A stretch of DNA of 64,000 nucleotides from Peribacillus sp. ACCC06369 (GTDB taxonomy: Bacteria; Bacillota; Bacilli; Bacillales; DSM-1321): positions 5,270,001-5,334,000 of the forward strand of contig NZ_JAUCEN010000002.1 of the NCBI RefSeq assembly GCF_030348945.1, written 5' to 3'. Shown here in pieces: positions 48,459 through 57,261 of the stretch. A program made the translations under genes and the position numbers. The notes below the pieces were generated by a model, which saw only the letters and a program-made list of their open reading frames with translations, made no database searches and was not told the origin of the DNA. The first letter of the stretch is position 1. Every line of letters starts with the position of its first letter.

Positions 48459-49043
48459 TTACTCTTTTTCCTTTCTTTTCCCTCCACGGAACACATTTGC
48501 GCTACGGATATATTCCACATCTTTCACACCAAGACGGAAATTGATCACACGTGCAACAGCAAAGAAGTAATCCGACAAACGATTTAAATATTGAAGTGAT
48601 AATGGTGAAACAGCCGCACCAGACTTGATCAATGAAACGACCAATCGTTCCGCCCTTCTTGTAACTGTACGGGCAATATGAATGGTTGCAGCAGCTTTTG
48701 TGCCGCCAGGCAGGATAAACTTTTCCAATTCCGGAGCTTCGATTATGAAGGCATCTATTCGTTCTTCCAAATAGGTAATGGCCTCATCCGTCAACTTTTG
48801 TGGGGCCTTCTCGGAAACGGTTGCCAAATCACCGCCACAGTCAAATAACTCATGCTGGATTTTCTCTAGATCGGCCAATACATCCGTAAATATCGCGGGG
48901 TCCAATTCAGTAACCGCAAGACCGATATAGCTATTCACTTCATCCACCGTTCCATAAGAATCAACACGGATGTCATCCTTGTCAAGCCGACCACCGATTA
49001 CGCTTGTTTGTCCCTTATCCCCTGTACGTGTATAGATTTTCAT
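48459..49043 (-). CDS. pduO: Cob(I)alamin adenosyltransferase, PduO type
   Basis: Transfers the adenosyl group of ATP to cob(I)alamin, making the coenzyme form required by IcmF. 194 aa, four-helix PduO fold. N-terminal nucleotide motif KIYTRTGDKGQTSVIGG; helix motif RTVTRRAERLVVSL with the conserved Arg and Glu; YLNRLSDYFFAVARVIN near the end. Two ATGs are in frame; AGGAGG is 8 bases from the one at 49043, only 2 from that at 49049. CobA-type adenosyltransferases are unrelated, so I avoid the name cobO. Confidence 0.93.
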   Translation of the reverse strand: MKIYTRTGDKGQTSVIGGRLDKDDIRVDSYGTVDEVNSYIGLAVTELDPAIFTDVLADLEKIQHELFDCGGDLATVSEKAPQKLTDEAITYLEERIDAFIIEAPELEKFILPGGTKAAATIHIARTVTRRAERLVVSLIKSGAAVSPLSLQYLNRLSDYFFAVARVINFRLGVKDVEYIRSANVFRGGKRKEKE

Positions 49044-49057
49044 CCCCATTACCTCCT

Positions 49058-49522
49058 CTATTTTATTCGCTGGTTTATTCCATACCAGATGATATCAACG
49101 CGCCTTGATATGGATGCTACATCTTGAAAGACCCATCCGCAGGCATCGCGCCATCTGCGATCTCTCGCTTCCATCGGGACAATGCCTTTGGAAATATCAG
49201 AACCGATCACAATGCAGTTGTGTTCATCCCTTTCTTTCTCCCATATTCGCCAATCAGCCATGATTTCCTTCCATCTTTTTCGAATCGAATCTGAATCCAT
49301 TTTTTCTGCATCTTGCTGAATCCATGCATCCAACCCTTGCAATACAACAGTCTCGCCTTGAAAATCAATCAATTTCGGCTGTTCTTTTCGATAACCGGAT
49401 AGCCAAAGGACATCATTTTCCAAACCATACAATTGCTTTACCCATTTAGTTTTCCCATTATAGGCGCCTCCTGTAACAAAGTGCAGCGTTCTCCCCTCCT
49501 TAAACTGTTCCGGTCTTCCCAT
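49058..49522 (-). CDS. CobU-like nucleotide-binding protein
   Basis: Protein of up to 154 aa with a Walker A (GGAYNGKTKW) and a C-terminal part like the second half of CobU (SDISKGIVPMEARDRRWRDA, then VDIIWYGI). It lacks the His-containing HQxxR block where GMP attaches in true CobU. The canonical CobU is encoded separately at 50801, so this may be a kinase only or a helper. The ATG at 49522 makes an 85-base overlap with cobC. A perfect AAGGAGG lies 8 bases before an in-frame CTG at 49486, which may be the real start. Confidence 0.75.
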   Translation of the reverse strand: MGRPEQFKEGRTLHFVTGGAYNGKTKWVKQLYGLENDVLWLSGYRKEQPKLIDFQGETVVLQGLDAWIQQDAEKMDSDSIRKRWKEIMADWRIWEKERDEHNCIVIGSDISKGIVPMEARDRRWRDACGWVFQDVASISRRVDIIWYGINQRIK

Positions 49523-50061
49523 ATCAGCTCATATCCCCTGCCATGGGAAGTCCCCCAATCAAAAAAAGACTTTTCCATCGGGGCATAGCGGACCAATAAA
49601 TCACGTATTACCCCTCCATGCGTCATTAGGGCAAATCGGTTCTCCTTACAGGCAATCAATTGATTCCAGCCATCATTGACACGTTCGGAAAATGCCGGAT
49701 AACTTTCACCCCCAGGCACCATTGCCTCCATGGGACGTTCCAGCCAATTAATATAATCTTCATCGGTCTTCAACTCTTCATACGTTCGCCCTTCCCAACT
49801 CCCGAAGTTCATTTCACGAAACGAGGGGTTTTTGACCGGAACTACATCTGGAAACAACAGCCTTGCAGTTTCCACACAACGAGGCAAATCACTCGTGTGA
49901 ATTTTTTCATACTGCGGGTAAGAGCCCCTTAAGCCCAGTATTTCCTTTTCTCCTTCGATACTTAATGGGGAATCCGTCCAGCCTAAATAGGCCTTTCGCT
50001 CATTCGCTTCTGTCAGCCCATGGCGAAGTAGTGTAATAGCCACAATATCAGCCATAACCAA
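49438..50061 (-). CDS. cobC: Alpha-ribazole phosphatase CobC-like (histidine phosphatase)
   Basis: Histidine phosphatase of 207 aa that would remove phosphate from alpha-ribazole phosphate or adenosylcobalamin phosphate. RHG motif TLLRHGLTEANERKAYLGWT with the catalytic His near residue 14; substrate block FREMNFGSWEGRTYEEL; second His in ALMTHGGVIRDLL. The C-terminal HGRGYELIWEDRNSLRRGER overlaps the next gene by 85 bases but looks conserved. Start set at a TTG with AAGGGG 7 bases upstream, overlapping cobS by 49 bases. Confidence 0.87.
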   Translation of the reverse strand: MVMADIVAITLLRHGLTEANERKAYLGWTDSPLSIEGEKEILGLRGSYPQYEKIHTSDLPRCVETARLLFPDVVPVKNPSFREMNFGSWEGRTYEELKTDEDYINWLERPMEAMVPGGESYPAFSERVNDGWNQLIACKENRFALMTHGGVIRDLLVRYAPMEKSFFDWGTSHGRGYELIWEDRNSLRRGERCTLLQEAPIMGKLNG

Positions 50062-50804
50062 AGCTCAACCCCTTCCACGGATGCACCCAGTACATCCCCA
50101 GTTATCCCACCGAACCAACTTACCACTTTACGTTTTATATAAAGCAGGAAAAACAGCGCAGCCAGACACATGATGAAAAATAGGGTGACAAGCTTAAAAT
50201 CGATGATCCAGGCAATCGCCAGACTTACAAAGAGGTACAGCCAATAAATGGGCAAACTGCTTTTCCTTACTGCACTTTGAAAAAAAGCACCGAGTCCCTC
50301 ATTTTTAGCCAGCGGCATCCGGATGAGCAAATAGCCCATCACACATTTGCTTAAGAGCGGAAGGGCAATGATCAAGAAGTATGTCCATTCATTTACCCTT
50401 TCGACAATTTCATAGATAAAAAGAAACCGTGCTGCCAATAGGACGATGACGGAGATGACACCGAATGCACCTGTCCTTGAATCCTTCATGATTTCCAATC
50501 TGCGCTCTTTATCCTGATAGGAAAAAAAAGCATCACTTGCATCGATCCACCCATCGAGGTGTAAACCTCCAGTTAATGCCATCGTCAAAAACCAAAGGAA
50601 AAAGGCAATCGCAAGGGAGGACAATGGGGTCCATTCCACTAGTGCATATAAAACACCACCCAATATCAAGCCTAGTAAAAGACCGACTAATGGAAAGGTT
50701 TGAATGGCACGGTGAATATATTTCTTCTCCATCGGAAGCTGTTTCTTTATTGGAAAAATCGTAAAGAACTGCAGGTTAATTAAAAATCCGATCGCTCCGT
50801 TCAT
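50013..50804 (-). CDS. cobS: Adenosylcobinamide-GDP ribazoletransferase
   Basis: Integral membrane enzyme of 263 aa that joins adenosylcobinamide-GDP and alpha-ribazole (phosphate), assembling the lower ligand of B12. About seven hydrophobic segments. Family blocks: INLQFFTIFPIKK at the start, and LHLDGWIDASDAFFSYQDKE with the Asp-rich metal site, as in CDP-alcohol-like transferases. The frame begins with a GTG at 50816, but the ATG at 50804 overlaps the cobU stop as ATGA, which indicates coupled translation. Confidence 0.93.
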   Translation of the reverse strand: MNGAIGFLINLQFFTIFPIKKQLPMEKKYIHRAIQTFPLVGLLLGLILGGVLYALVEWTPLSSLAIAFFLWFLTMALTGGLHLDGWIDASDAFFSYQDKERRLEIMKDSRTGAFGVISVIVLLAARFLFIYEIVERVNEWTYFLIIALPLLSKCVMGYLLIRMPLAKNEGLGAFFQSAVRKSSLPIYWLYLFVSLAIAWIIDFKLVTLFFIMCLAALFFLLYIKRKVVSWFGGITGDVLGASVEGVELWLWLILWLLHYFAMG

Positions 50805-51376
50805 TCCTGGATGCACCCTTTCTTCCGCAATGGTATTCCCGATTCAATGAGATAGGCTTCATCGGCCTGCCCGACAATCGTTTGATGAAGCAGACCTAGT
50901 GTTTTTCCGTATAGATGGAGGAATTCATTATGGAAAATCGGTTCTTGCACCAATTCATTGCTCACGACTATTAAACAACTGGATTGTTTTCTAATCTCAT
51001 TGATCCCGTTTATTATTTTTGAAAAAACGCTATCTAAAAATTCTTTTTCGAGCGGAATGCCAGGGCCAAATAGTTCGTTATCAAGCAGGGTTGTCAGACA
51101 ATCGACTAGGATTATAGAATCCTGATTAATGTCCGCTCCTATTCTTGTAATATCCGTTGCGTATTCCGAAGTCTGCCAGGCAATTGGGCTGCGTTCTCTA
51201 TCTTTCTGGTGCCTATGGATGCGTTCACCCATTTCAACATCACTGACAAGCCCACAGGCGAGGTAATGCAAGTTCCCATCCTTTTGGAGTGCATACTCCA
51301 GGGCTTTTCTTTCTGCGAAACTGCTTTTTCCGGAACGGACACCCCCGGTTATAAAACAGAGCCTTGCTTTCTCCAC
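50801..51376 (-). CDS. cobU: Adenosylcobinamide kinase / guanylyltransferase CobU
   Basis: Bifunctional enzyme of 191 aa that phosphorylates adenosylcobinamide and then adds GMP. Walker A FITGGVRSGKSSFAERKA; GMP-binding histidine block ERIHRHQKDRERSPIAWQTSE; Walker-B-like IILVDCLTTLLDNELF; and VVSNELVQEP. All expected blocks are present, unlike in the CobU-like gene downstream. GTG start; overlaps the cobD end by 28 bases. Confidence 0.94.
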   Translation of the reverse strand: MEKARLCFITGGVRSGKSSFAERKALEYALQKDGNLHYLACGLVSDVEMGERIHRHQKDRERSPIAWQTSEYATDITRIGADINQDSIILVDCLTTLLDNELFGPGIPLEKEFLDSVFSKIINGINEIRKQSSCLIVVSNELVQEPIFHNEFLHLYGKTLGLLHQTIVGQADEAYLIESGIPLRKKGCIQE

Positions 51377-52422
51377 TGTCTTACCCCCTCCATCAGTGCT
51401 TCGTTATCATGTTCACTCTTCACTGCAAACCGAAGCCACTTTCCATCCAAACCCGGGAAATTATAGGTATGGCGCGGTACGATTCCTTTTTTCAGCAAAA
51501 AGGGGAAAAGGGATAAGGTTTCATCTTTCACTAAATAAAAATTAACTGTGCTATTGGAGACAATCAATCCTTGCTCCTCATAAAACCGGAATAGTTTCTG
51601 CTTTTGCAATTGAATATAGTCTCTTGTTTCTCTCATATATTCTTCTTCTGCAAGACAGATTTCCCCTACTTCCAATGCCACATGGTTGACGCTCCAATGC
51701 GGTTTATAAGTTCTTACCTGAGTTATGATATCCGGTGCCGCAAGCAAATAGCCTAGTCTTAAACCCGGAATGGCAAAGATTTTGGTCATTGATCTTAGAA
51801 TGAGTAAATGTGGAAATTCATTGATTAAAGTAGCATAAGTAAAGGCGTCTTCCGTAAAATCATAAAAAGCCTCATCCATGACAACCAGGCAATCCGCTTT
51901 TTGACATTCGAAGATCAATTCCCTAACTTCATCCCGCTTAAAAGAAACACCCGTCGGATTATTAGGGGTACACAAGAAAATTGCATCATATTCGGGTAAC
52001 CGCGAAATCAATCGATCCAAGTCAAGTTGCCACTCAGGTGCATTAAGTTGATGAAAATCGACCTCACACCCTGCCGCCAAACATGCCTCTGCATATTCCG
52101 CAAATGCAGGCTGAATGATTAACACCCTTTGATTGGCTAATCTGTTCGCTACCAACATGATTATTTCTGCACCACCGTTACCCACCAAAACGGATTGCTC
52201 TGGAAGAGCTTCTTTTTTTGCGATCGATTTTGTCAGCTCAATGGCATGCGGATCTGGGTATTGAAGGATTCCTTCGAAAAAACCAGACCACTGTTCCTTT
52301 ATGCGTAAAGGCGGACCCAATGGGTTGATGTTAGCACTGAAGTCGAGAACCGATTCAGGCATTTCGATTTTCAGCGCTTCGTAAAGATAATGAGGATTAG
52401 AGCCATGTGAAGGTAACGTCAA
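51349..52422 (-). CDS. cobD: L-threonine-O-3-phosphate decarboxylase CobD
   Basis: PLP enzyme of 357 aa that makes (R)-1-amino-2-propanol phosphate, the linker of the B12 nucleotide loop. N-terminal SHGSNPHYLYEALKIEMPES, then LDFSANINPLGPP typical of this class. The cofactor region has FLCTPNNPTGVSF and VVMDEAFYDF, with the Schiff-base lysine in RSMTKIFAIPGLRLGYLLA. TTG start with GGGGGA 8 bases upstream; overlaps the cbiB end by 26 bases. The name follows Salmonella CobD. Confidence 0.92.
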   Translation of the reverse strand: MTLPSHGSNPHYLYEALKIEMPESVLDFSANINPLGPPLRIKEQWSGFFEGILQYPDPHAIELTKSIAKKEALPEQSVLVGNGGAEIIMLVANRLANQRVLIIQPAFAEYAEACLAAGCEVDFHQLNAPEWQLDLDRLISRLPEYDAIFLCTPNNPTGVSFKRDEVRELIFECQKADCLVVMDEAFYDFTEDAFTYATLINEFPHLLILRSMTKIFAIPGLRLGYLLAAPDIITQVRTYKPHWSVNHVALEVGEICLAEEEYMRETRDYIQLQKQKLFRFYEEQGLIVSNSTVNFYLVKDETLSLFPFLLKKGIVPRHTYNFPGLDGKWLRFAVKSEHDNEALMEGVRQWRKQGSVL

Positions 52423-53362
52423 GAATAAGTCCCCCTAGCCATAGCATCAGTAGAAATAGAAAAGATGACCGATGCATGATGGTAATCGTTTTTGGTATAT
52501 GTTTTGCTTCCAATCGAACAATCGAAACTCCCATCCTCGCACGGTCGGAAACAATTCCTTTGTACATATTCCGGCCTCCAAGCTGTATTCCCAAAATGGC
52601 AGCAACGCCTGCTTCACACCACCCGCTATTCGGGCTTGGATGTTTTTTGGCGTCATTGAATAATATCTTCCATCTAGCACCAAATCCATGATAGCCGGAT
52701 TTCGAGCTCAGCAACATCAGAAACCCGGTGAGGCGGCTGGGAATCCAGTTGACGATATCATCGAGCTTGGCTGAAGCCCAGCCGAATTGCCCATATTTAT
52801 CATTTTTGTACCCTACCATGGAATCGCAGGTATTAATCGCCCTGTACACCATCGCGAGCGGCGCACCGCCAATGGCTGCCCAAAACATCGGGGCTGTAAT
52901 CCCATCACTGGTATTTTCCGCTACGGTTTCCACGGTGCCCCTGACTATTTCGGATTCATCAAGATCCGCAGTATCACGGCCCACGATATAGGCAAGCTTT
53001 AGCCTCGCTTCAGGAAAATCCCCTCGATTCAACGGATGGCAAACATCCATTCCAGCTTGCTTCAAGCCTTTCTGAGCTATCGTAGTGGAAATGACAACAG
53101 CTTCCCAAAGGATACCTGCAAGCGGATGGATACGATAAGCCAAATAGACGGTAAGACCAGTAATCAATAACACCACCGACAAGACGATGAACAACATGAA
53201 GAGTCCATTCCGCTTCTTATGTGTTCCTCTATTGAATGCCTGATCAAACTTGCTTATCATCGTTCCTATCCATTTGACTGGATGAGGCCAATTTGGCGGA
53301 TCACCAATTATTAGATCAAGGAAAAACGCCAGCGTAACCGCAAAAAGATGATGGTAAATCAT
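52397..53362 (-). CDS. cbiB: Adenosylcobinamide-phosphate synthase CbiB
   Basis: Membrane enzyme of 321 aa that joins adenosylcobyric acid with aminopropanol phosphate. Family blocks: LDLIIGDPPNWPHPVKWIG at the N-terminus, AYIVGRDTADLDESEIVRGT, VETVAENTSDGITAPMFWA, and YRAINTCDSMVGYKNDKYG. About five hydrophobic segments. Its ATG overlaps the stop of the preceding gene (ATGA). It fits with CbiZ upstream: salvaged corrinoids are cut to cobyric acid and rebuilt here. Confidence 0.95.
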   Translation of the reverse strand: MIYHHLFAVTLAFFLDLIIGDPPNWPHPVKWIGTMISKFDQAFNRGTHKKRNGLFMLFIVLSVVLLITGLTVYLAYRIHPLAGILWEAVVISTTIAQKGLKQAGMDVCHPLNRGDFPEARLKLAYIVGRDTADLDESEIVRGTVETVAENTSDGITAPMFWAAIGGAPLAMVYRAINTCDSMVGYKNDKYGQFGWASAKLDDIVNWIPSRLTGFLMLLSSKSGYHGFGARWKILFNDAKKHPSPNSGWCEAGVAAILGIQLGGRNMYKGIVSDRARMGVSIVRLEAKHIPKTITIMHRSSFLFLLMLWLGGLILDVTFTWL

Positions 53363-54831
53363 AAATCCTCAATCCGTTTCCGATTATTGTTTAATGCTTC
53401 CACTGTACAATCATATACACCGCGGCTGATCAGCTTCCCTAACGGAGTGATGGTGCCTGCATATTGAAGCTTTGCCCCTCTTTGAGTTGCCGCAATCAAA
53501 ATGCTGTCTGTCGATGTTCCTGTTGCACATGTATTTGTCACCTTATCCAAGACATGCAAATCATGAAGCGCTTTTACTTTTGCCTCGGTCGCAGTAACTA
53601 TGCTGTGGATGAAAGCCTCTTCTGCCAAATGCCCATTTACGAAGATCCATGTATTTATCGTTCCTGGAGCGGAACTCCAAGAATGTCGGTCAGCTAAAGA
53701 TGCGTCGATGGCATTCCCTACACCAGCGGTCACGATGATAAAAACCGAGAAATTTTCAGCTCTTAATAACTTGAAGGCAACCGTATCGAGAAAGACAGCC
53801 GTCATCATCCCTACCGTTTGCTGCGGGTCAAATCCATGAGTTTTTAAATAATCAGCCATTTCAACATGATGATCCTCGCAAGCATATCCATGATGGACAT
53901 GCCTATTCACGAAATATTTATGCCATCCCGTCCCCGAACCAGTCACTCCAGAAGACATCGTTCTAAGCGGGATCGGGGAATTCAATTGAATCATTTCAGA
54001 TCCGACTGTCAGATAAGAATCATCAATTTCCAATGGGATAGTATCATAGCCATGCTTTTCCGGAACGATGAACATTTGCGGTTTCGGAAGGGCGGGATGT
54101 GGATGTTTTTCGATCGTCGTACGATATACCCCCTGAATCCGTTCCTGTCGGAGCACTTCATTCGGCACATCCACAACCAAAATTCTCCCTTTTTCAAGCA
54201 ACATAAGCCGATCACAATATAACCCAGCCAAATTCAAGTCATGAAAAATTGAAATAACGGTCAACTTTTGCTCTTTTGCCATTTTCCTCATTAGATCAAG
54301 AAGATCCTTTTGATAGGAAAGATCCAAGTGGTTCGTAGGCTCATCCAAAAAAAGGATTTCCGGTTCTTGGGCAAGTGCCTGTGCCAATAAGACCCTTTGT
54401 CTCTCCCCGCCTGATAATCGTTCAAATTGAAGATCGTGAAAATCCGCTACTCCCGTTTGTTCCATAACCCGTTGGACAATCGTTTCATCTTCTGCGGACC
54501 AACTATGGAACCAACCTGTTTGATGGGCATATCGCCCAAGTGAGACCGTCTCTTTCACCGTATATGAGAAAGCTAATGAGGAATGCTGAGGGAGCACAGC
54601 AATGACCTGTGCAAGTTGTTTTGACGAATAATCCTTCAAATCCCTTCCTCTTATCCGTATGCTTCCGCCCGTATAATCGAGCACCCCGCTAAGCATACTT
54701 AAAAGCGTCGTTTTTCCGCTGCCATTTGGGCCAAGAATCCCGAATAATTCCCCTTTATGTACATCAAAAGTAACAGAGTCCAAAACAGCTTTGTTGTCAT
54801 ATCCACCTGTTAACCCTTTAACTTCAAGCAT
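53359..54831 (-). CDS. BtuD-CbiZ fusion: corrinoid ABC ATPase and adenosylcobinamide amidohydrolase
   Basis: Protein of 490 aa with two functions. Residues 1-250 are the ATPase of a B12 importer: Walker A GPNGSGKTT (34-42), signature LSGGERQRVLLAQ, Walker B ILFLDEPTNHLDL. Residues about 260-490 are CbiZ, which cuts the aminopropanol arm from adenosylcobinamide to give cobyric acid (blocks LRTMSSGVTGSGTGWHKYFV, FIIVTAGVGNAIDA, TNTCATGTSTDSILIAATQR). B. subtilis YvrA has a similar fusion. Import and remodelling are thus physically linked, feeding CbiB, the next gene. Confidence 0.93.
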   Translation of the reverse strand: MLEVKGLTGGYDNKAVLDSVTFDVHKGELFGILGPNGSGKTTLLSMLSGVLDYTGGSIRIRGRDLKDYSSKQLAQVIAVLPQHSSLAFSYTVKETVSLGRYAHQTGWFHSWSAEDETIVQRVMEQTGVADFHDLQFERLSGGERQRVLLAQALAQEPEILFLDEPTNHLDLSYQKDLLDLMRKMAKEQKLTVISIFHDLNLAGLYCDRLMLLEKGRILVVDVPNEVLRQERIQGVYRTTIEKHPHPALPKPQMFIVPEKHGYDTIPLEIDDSYLTVGSEMIQLNSPIPLRTMSSGVTGSGTGWHKYFVNRHVHHGYACEDHHVEMADYLKTHGFDPQQTVGMMTAVFLDTVAFKLLRAENFSVFIIVTAGVGNAIDASLADRHSWSSAPGTINTWIFVNGHLAEEAFIHSIVTATEAKVKALHDLHVLDKVTNTCATGTSTDSILIAATQRGAKLQYAGTITPLGKLISRGVYDCTVEALNNNRKRIEDL

Positions 54832-54836
54832 CCATC

Positions 54837-55892
54837 TTACCCTTCTCTCCGTCTCTTTAATAAAATCAGCGCGAATGCGGGTGCCCCGATAAGTGAAGTG
54901 ATCACCCCGATTGGCAGTTCCGATGGGGCAATGATCGACCGTGCTACAAAGTCCGCCAATATTAGGAATCCGCTTCCTACCAGCAATGACAACGGAAGCA
55001 AATGTTTATGGTCAGGTCCCCAAATCTTTCGGACAAAATGAGGAATGACCAATCCTACAAAGCCAATCGCCCCTGAAACGGCAACGGCTGCCCCTGTCAA
55101 CACCGAACCGGCTATCAAAATCCACATTTTCCGCCGCTTAACATTAACACCTAAGTGTTTTGCCCGGTCTTCCCCGAAAGTCATCGCATTCAATTCGCTC
55201 GTATTCATGATCAAGATCAACGAACCAATAATAAAAAACGGCAAAATGATTGCAATATAATTCCAGCCGCGCATTGAAACGCTTCCCATCAGCCAGCCGA
55301 TGATTTGTCTTAATTCATCACCAGTCAGCGCAATCATCAATGAAATGAAGGCACTTAAAAACGAGCTGAAAATGATTCCCGTTAAAATGATCGTTTCCAC
55401 TTTCATCGATCGATCCATTTTTTTTGCAAAAGCCAGTACGCAGAACATCGTGAGCACTGAGCACACGATGCTCAATGCCGGAAGAGTATATAAACCGATG
55501 AATGGTAGTGATATATTCAAGAATATTGTCAATACGGCACCGACTGATGCTCCTGATGAAATACCTAATGTGTAAGGGTCAGCGAGCGGATTCCGGAGCA
55601 GGCCCTGAAACCCCGCTCCCGAAATCGCAAGTGATGCCCCAACAAAACCCGCTAGCAACACACGCGGCAAGCGGATGTTCATCACAATATTCGTAAGCAT
55701 TACATCCGGATCAGCTGAAATCGGTAAATGAAAAATCTCCTTGCCGATAATTTGTAATAGTACAGGAATCGGTACTGGCACCGAACCAAAGGAAATGCCT
55801 ATCGTCATTGCGAATAACAAAAATAATAACGCAATCAAATAAGCAATCATCCATTTAGTTGTCAAATAGGTTCGGATAGACTGATTTGGCAA
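54837..55892 (-). CDS. btuC: Cobalamin ABC transporter permease BtuC
   Basis: FecCD-type permease of up to 351 aa with about ten membrane helices. Signatures include RLPRVLLAGFVGASLAISGA, GFQGLLRNPLADPYTLGISS and GFVGLVIPHFVRKIWGPDHK, the last containing the coupling loop to the ATPase. The start is uncertain: the TTG at 55892 has GAGG only 3-4 bases away and overlaps btuF, whereas the ATG at 55850 follows the btuF stop by 4 bases without a ribosome site. Operon position between btuF and the BtuD-CbiZ gene makes the substrate B12-type corrinoids. Confidence 0.93.
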   Translation of the reverse strand: MPNQSIRTYLTTKWMIAYLIALLFLLFAMTIGISFGSVPVPIPVLLQIIGKEIFHLPISADPDVMLTNIVMNIRLPRVLLAGFVGASLAISGAGFQGLLRNPLADPYTLGISSGASVGAVLTIFLNISLPFIGLYTLPALSIVCSVLTMFCVLAFAKKMDRSMKVETIILTGIIFSSFLSAFISLMIALTGDELRQIIGWLMGSVSMRGWNYIAIILPFFIIGSLILIMNTSELNAMTFGEDRAKHLGVNVKRRKMWILIAGSVLTGAAVAVSGAIGFVGLVIPHFVRKIWGPDHKHLLPLSLLVGSGFLILADFVARSIIAPSELPIGVITSLIGAPAFALILLKRRREG

Positions 55893-56820
55893 GTTCCTCT
55901 ACTCCCTCTATTAAGCGTGGACCGGAACGGGTCACCAAGTCGGAATGGACATCAAAGACTTGGTCATCCTTCACAGCATTTACGTCTTGCCACCCTTTTC
56001 GGCCCTTCACTTGACTTACTGCATCTTTTGTATAATAACCATACGTTGTAATGATGACATCCGGATTTGCAGCAATCATAGACTCTTCATCAATTTTTGC
56101 CCATCCGTCCAGTTCAGCAGCTGCATTTTCCGCTGAAATAATTTGAAGCATTTCATTCATGAAGGTATTTTTTCCAGGTGTATATATCTCAGGTGACGGT
56201 GAAACCTCCACAAAAACGGTCTTCCTATCCGCTTCCTTTACGGATTTGGCTTTTTCCTGAATATCCTTGAGCTTCGTTTTCATGTCCGTAACGATTCCGT
56301 TTGCCTTATCATGTTCCCCTGTTGCCTGTCCAATCATATCAATAGAATCATAGACTTGGTCAAAGCTTTGTGCATCATTGACTACGAGGACAGCAATTCC
56401 AGCATCCTTAAGCTGCTGCAAACCCTCATTCGAATTATGGGCACTGGATGCATGGGCAAGAACAAGGTCGGGCTTCAAGGAGACAATCATCTCCGTGTTC
56501 ATTTCCATTCCGCCAACTTTTTCAATTTCTTTCGTTTCTTCCGGATAATTATCATAGTCGGAAACACCAACAACCTTTTTACCCAAGCCAAGTGCAAAGA
56601 CAACTTCCGTATTACTTGGTATCAACGAAACGATTTTCTTCGGTTTTTGTTCTATCGTCACCTTTTCGCCTGTTGCATCTTTAATCGTAATCGGGAAAAC
56701 TTCCTGTTTGGCATGATTCGTTTCCTGCTTTTCTTTTCCTTCATTAGTAGCATCGCTACAGCCAACCATCATACCTGCAGTCAGCAACATCACCAGTATC
56801 AGACCAAAAATCTTCTTCAT
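55855..56820 (-). CDS. btuF: Cobalamin-binding lipoprotein BtuF
   Basis: Membrane-anchored solute-binding protein of 321 aa. The signal peptide ends in the lipobox MVGC (Cys near 20). The mature part is a type III periplasmic-binding fold (ATGEKVTIEQKPKKIVSLIP, GVSDYDNYPEETKEIEKVGG, SLKPDLVLAH). Three possible starts exist within 16 bases; GGGG is 7 bases from the ATG at 56820, which gives a clean signal peptide MKKIFGLILVMLL. First gene after the cobalamin riboswitch. Confidence 0.93.
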   Translation of the reverse strand: MKKIFGLILVMLLTAGMMVGCSDATNEGKEKQETNHAKQEVFPITIKDATGEKVTIEQKPKKIVSLIPSNTEVVFALGLGKKVVGVSDYDNYPEETKEIEKVGGMEMNTEMIVSLKPDLVLAHASSAHNSNEGLQQLKDAGIAVLVVNDAQSFDQVYDSIDMIGQATGEHDKANGIVTDMKTKLKDIQEKAKSVKEADRKTVFVEVSPSPEIYTPGKNTFMNEMLQIISAENAAAELDGWAKIDEESMIAANPDVIITTYGYYTKDAVSQVKGRKGWQDVNAVKDDQVFDVHSDLVTRSGPRLIEGVEELAKSVYPNLFDN

Positions 56821-56900
56821 TTTCATTCCCCACAATCTTTTTTTCTTTTAATTTCTTCACACCTAATGAACAAAACGCATTATCGGAAGATGCACCCCAA

Positions 56901-56936
56901 AACAAAAGCACCTCCCGTTAAACGGAAGATGCTTGT
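56901..56936 (-). terminator. Riboswitch terminator hairpin
   Basis: On the minus strand AAGCATCTTCCGT pairs with ACGGGAGGTGCTT (13 pairs, three G-U or similar wobbles), then TTTGTTTT. It lies between the aptamer and btuF. Confidence 0.85.
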
Positions 56937-57155
56937 ATGGCAACAATATAATTACGGACTCTTTAGGGTCTGCCACACACCTTCCCATCCGCGTAGGTTA
57001 CAGGTGTACGAATTTTGGCAGGTCTCCTGGCTCATGGTCATCGTCAACGGCACCTTCCCATATCTCATACAGTGGTAAACATCCGTTGGCTCCCATATAC
57101 AGTGGCGGGACCGCGCTGGCATTTCACCAACTTCCCTTTTAAGTCATTAAGACAC
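56901..57155 (-). ncRNA. Cobalamin riboswitch
   Basis: On the minus strand the B12 box AGCCAGGAGACCTGCC (57017-57032) is an exact match to the consensus AGYCMGGAGACCTGCC. Upstream in the RNA are GCCACTG and GGGAAGGTGC pieces of the core. The expression platform is the terminator at 56901-56936. When adenosylcobalamin is bound, the twelve-gene operon would be switched off. Confidence 0.95.
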
Positions 57156-57192
57156 CAAATCGTTCATATGTATATAATTTTCACTGCCTTTC

Positions 57193-57198
57193 ATTATA
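57193..57198 (-). promoter_or_regulatory. Candidate -10 of the cobalamin operon promoter
   Basis: TATAAT on the minus strand about 40 bases upstream of the riboswitch core. The -35 17 bases away is poor (TAATAA). Confidence 0.4.
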
Positions 57199-57261
57199 CA
57201 CCATGTAAGAATCGATTATTATATGATTTTTCTGACTTGCCTCGAAATGACCCGTCCATCT

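Noticed and set aside
56311..57078. 255-codon open frame on the plus strand
   Set aside because: It runs antisense through btuF and the cobalamin riboswitch; composition is that of reversed coding sequence.
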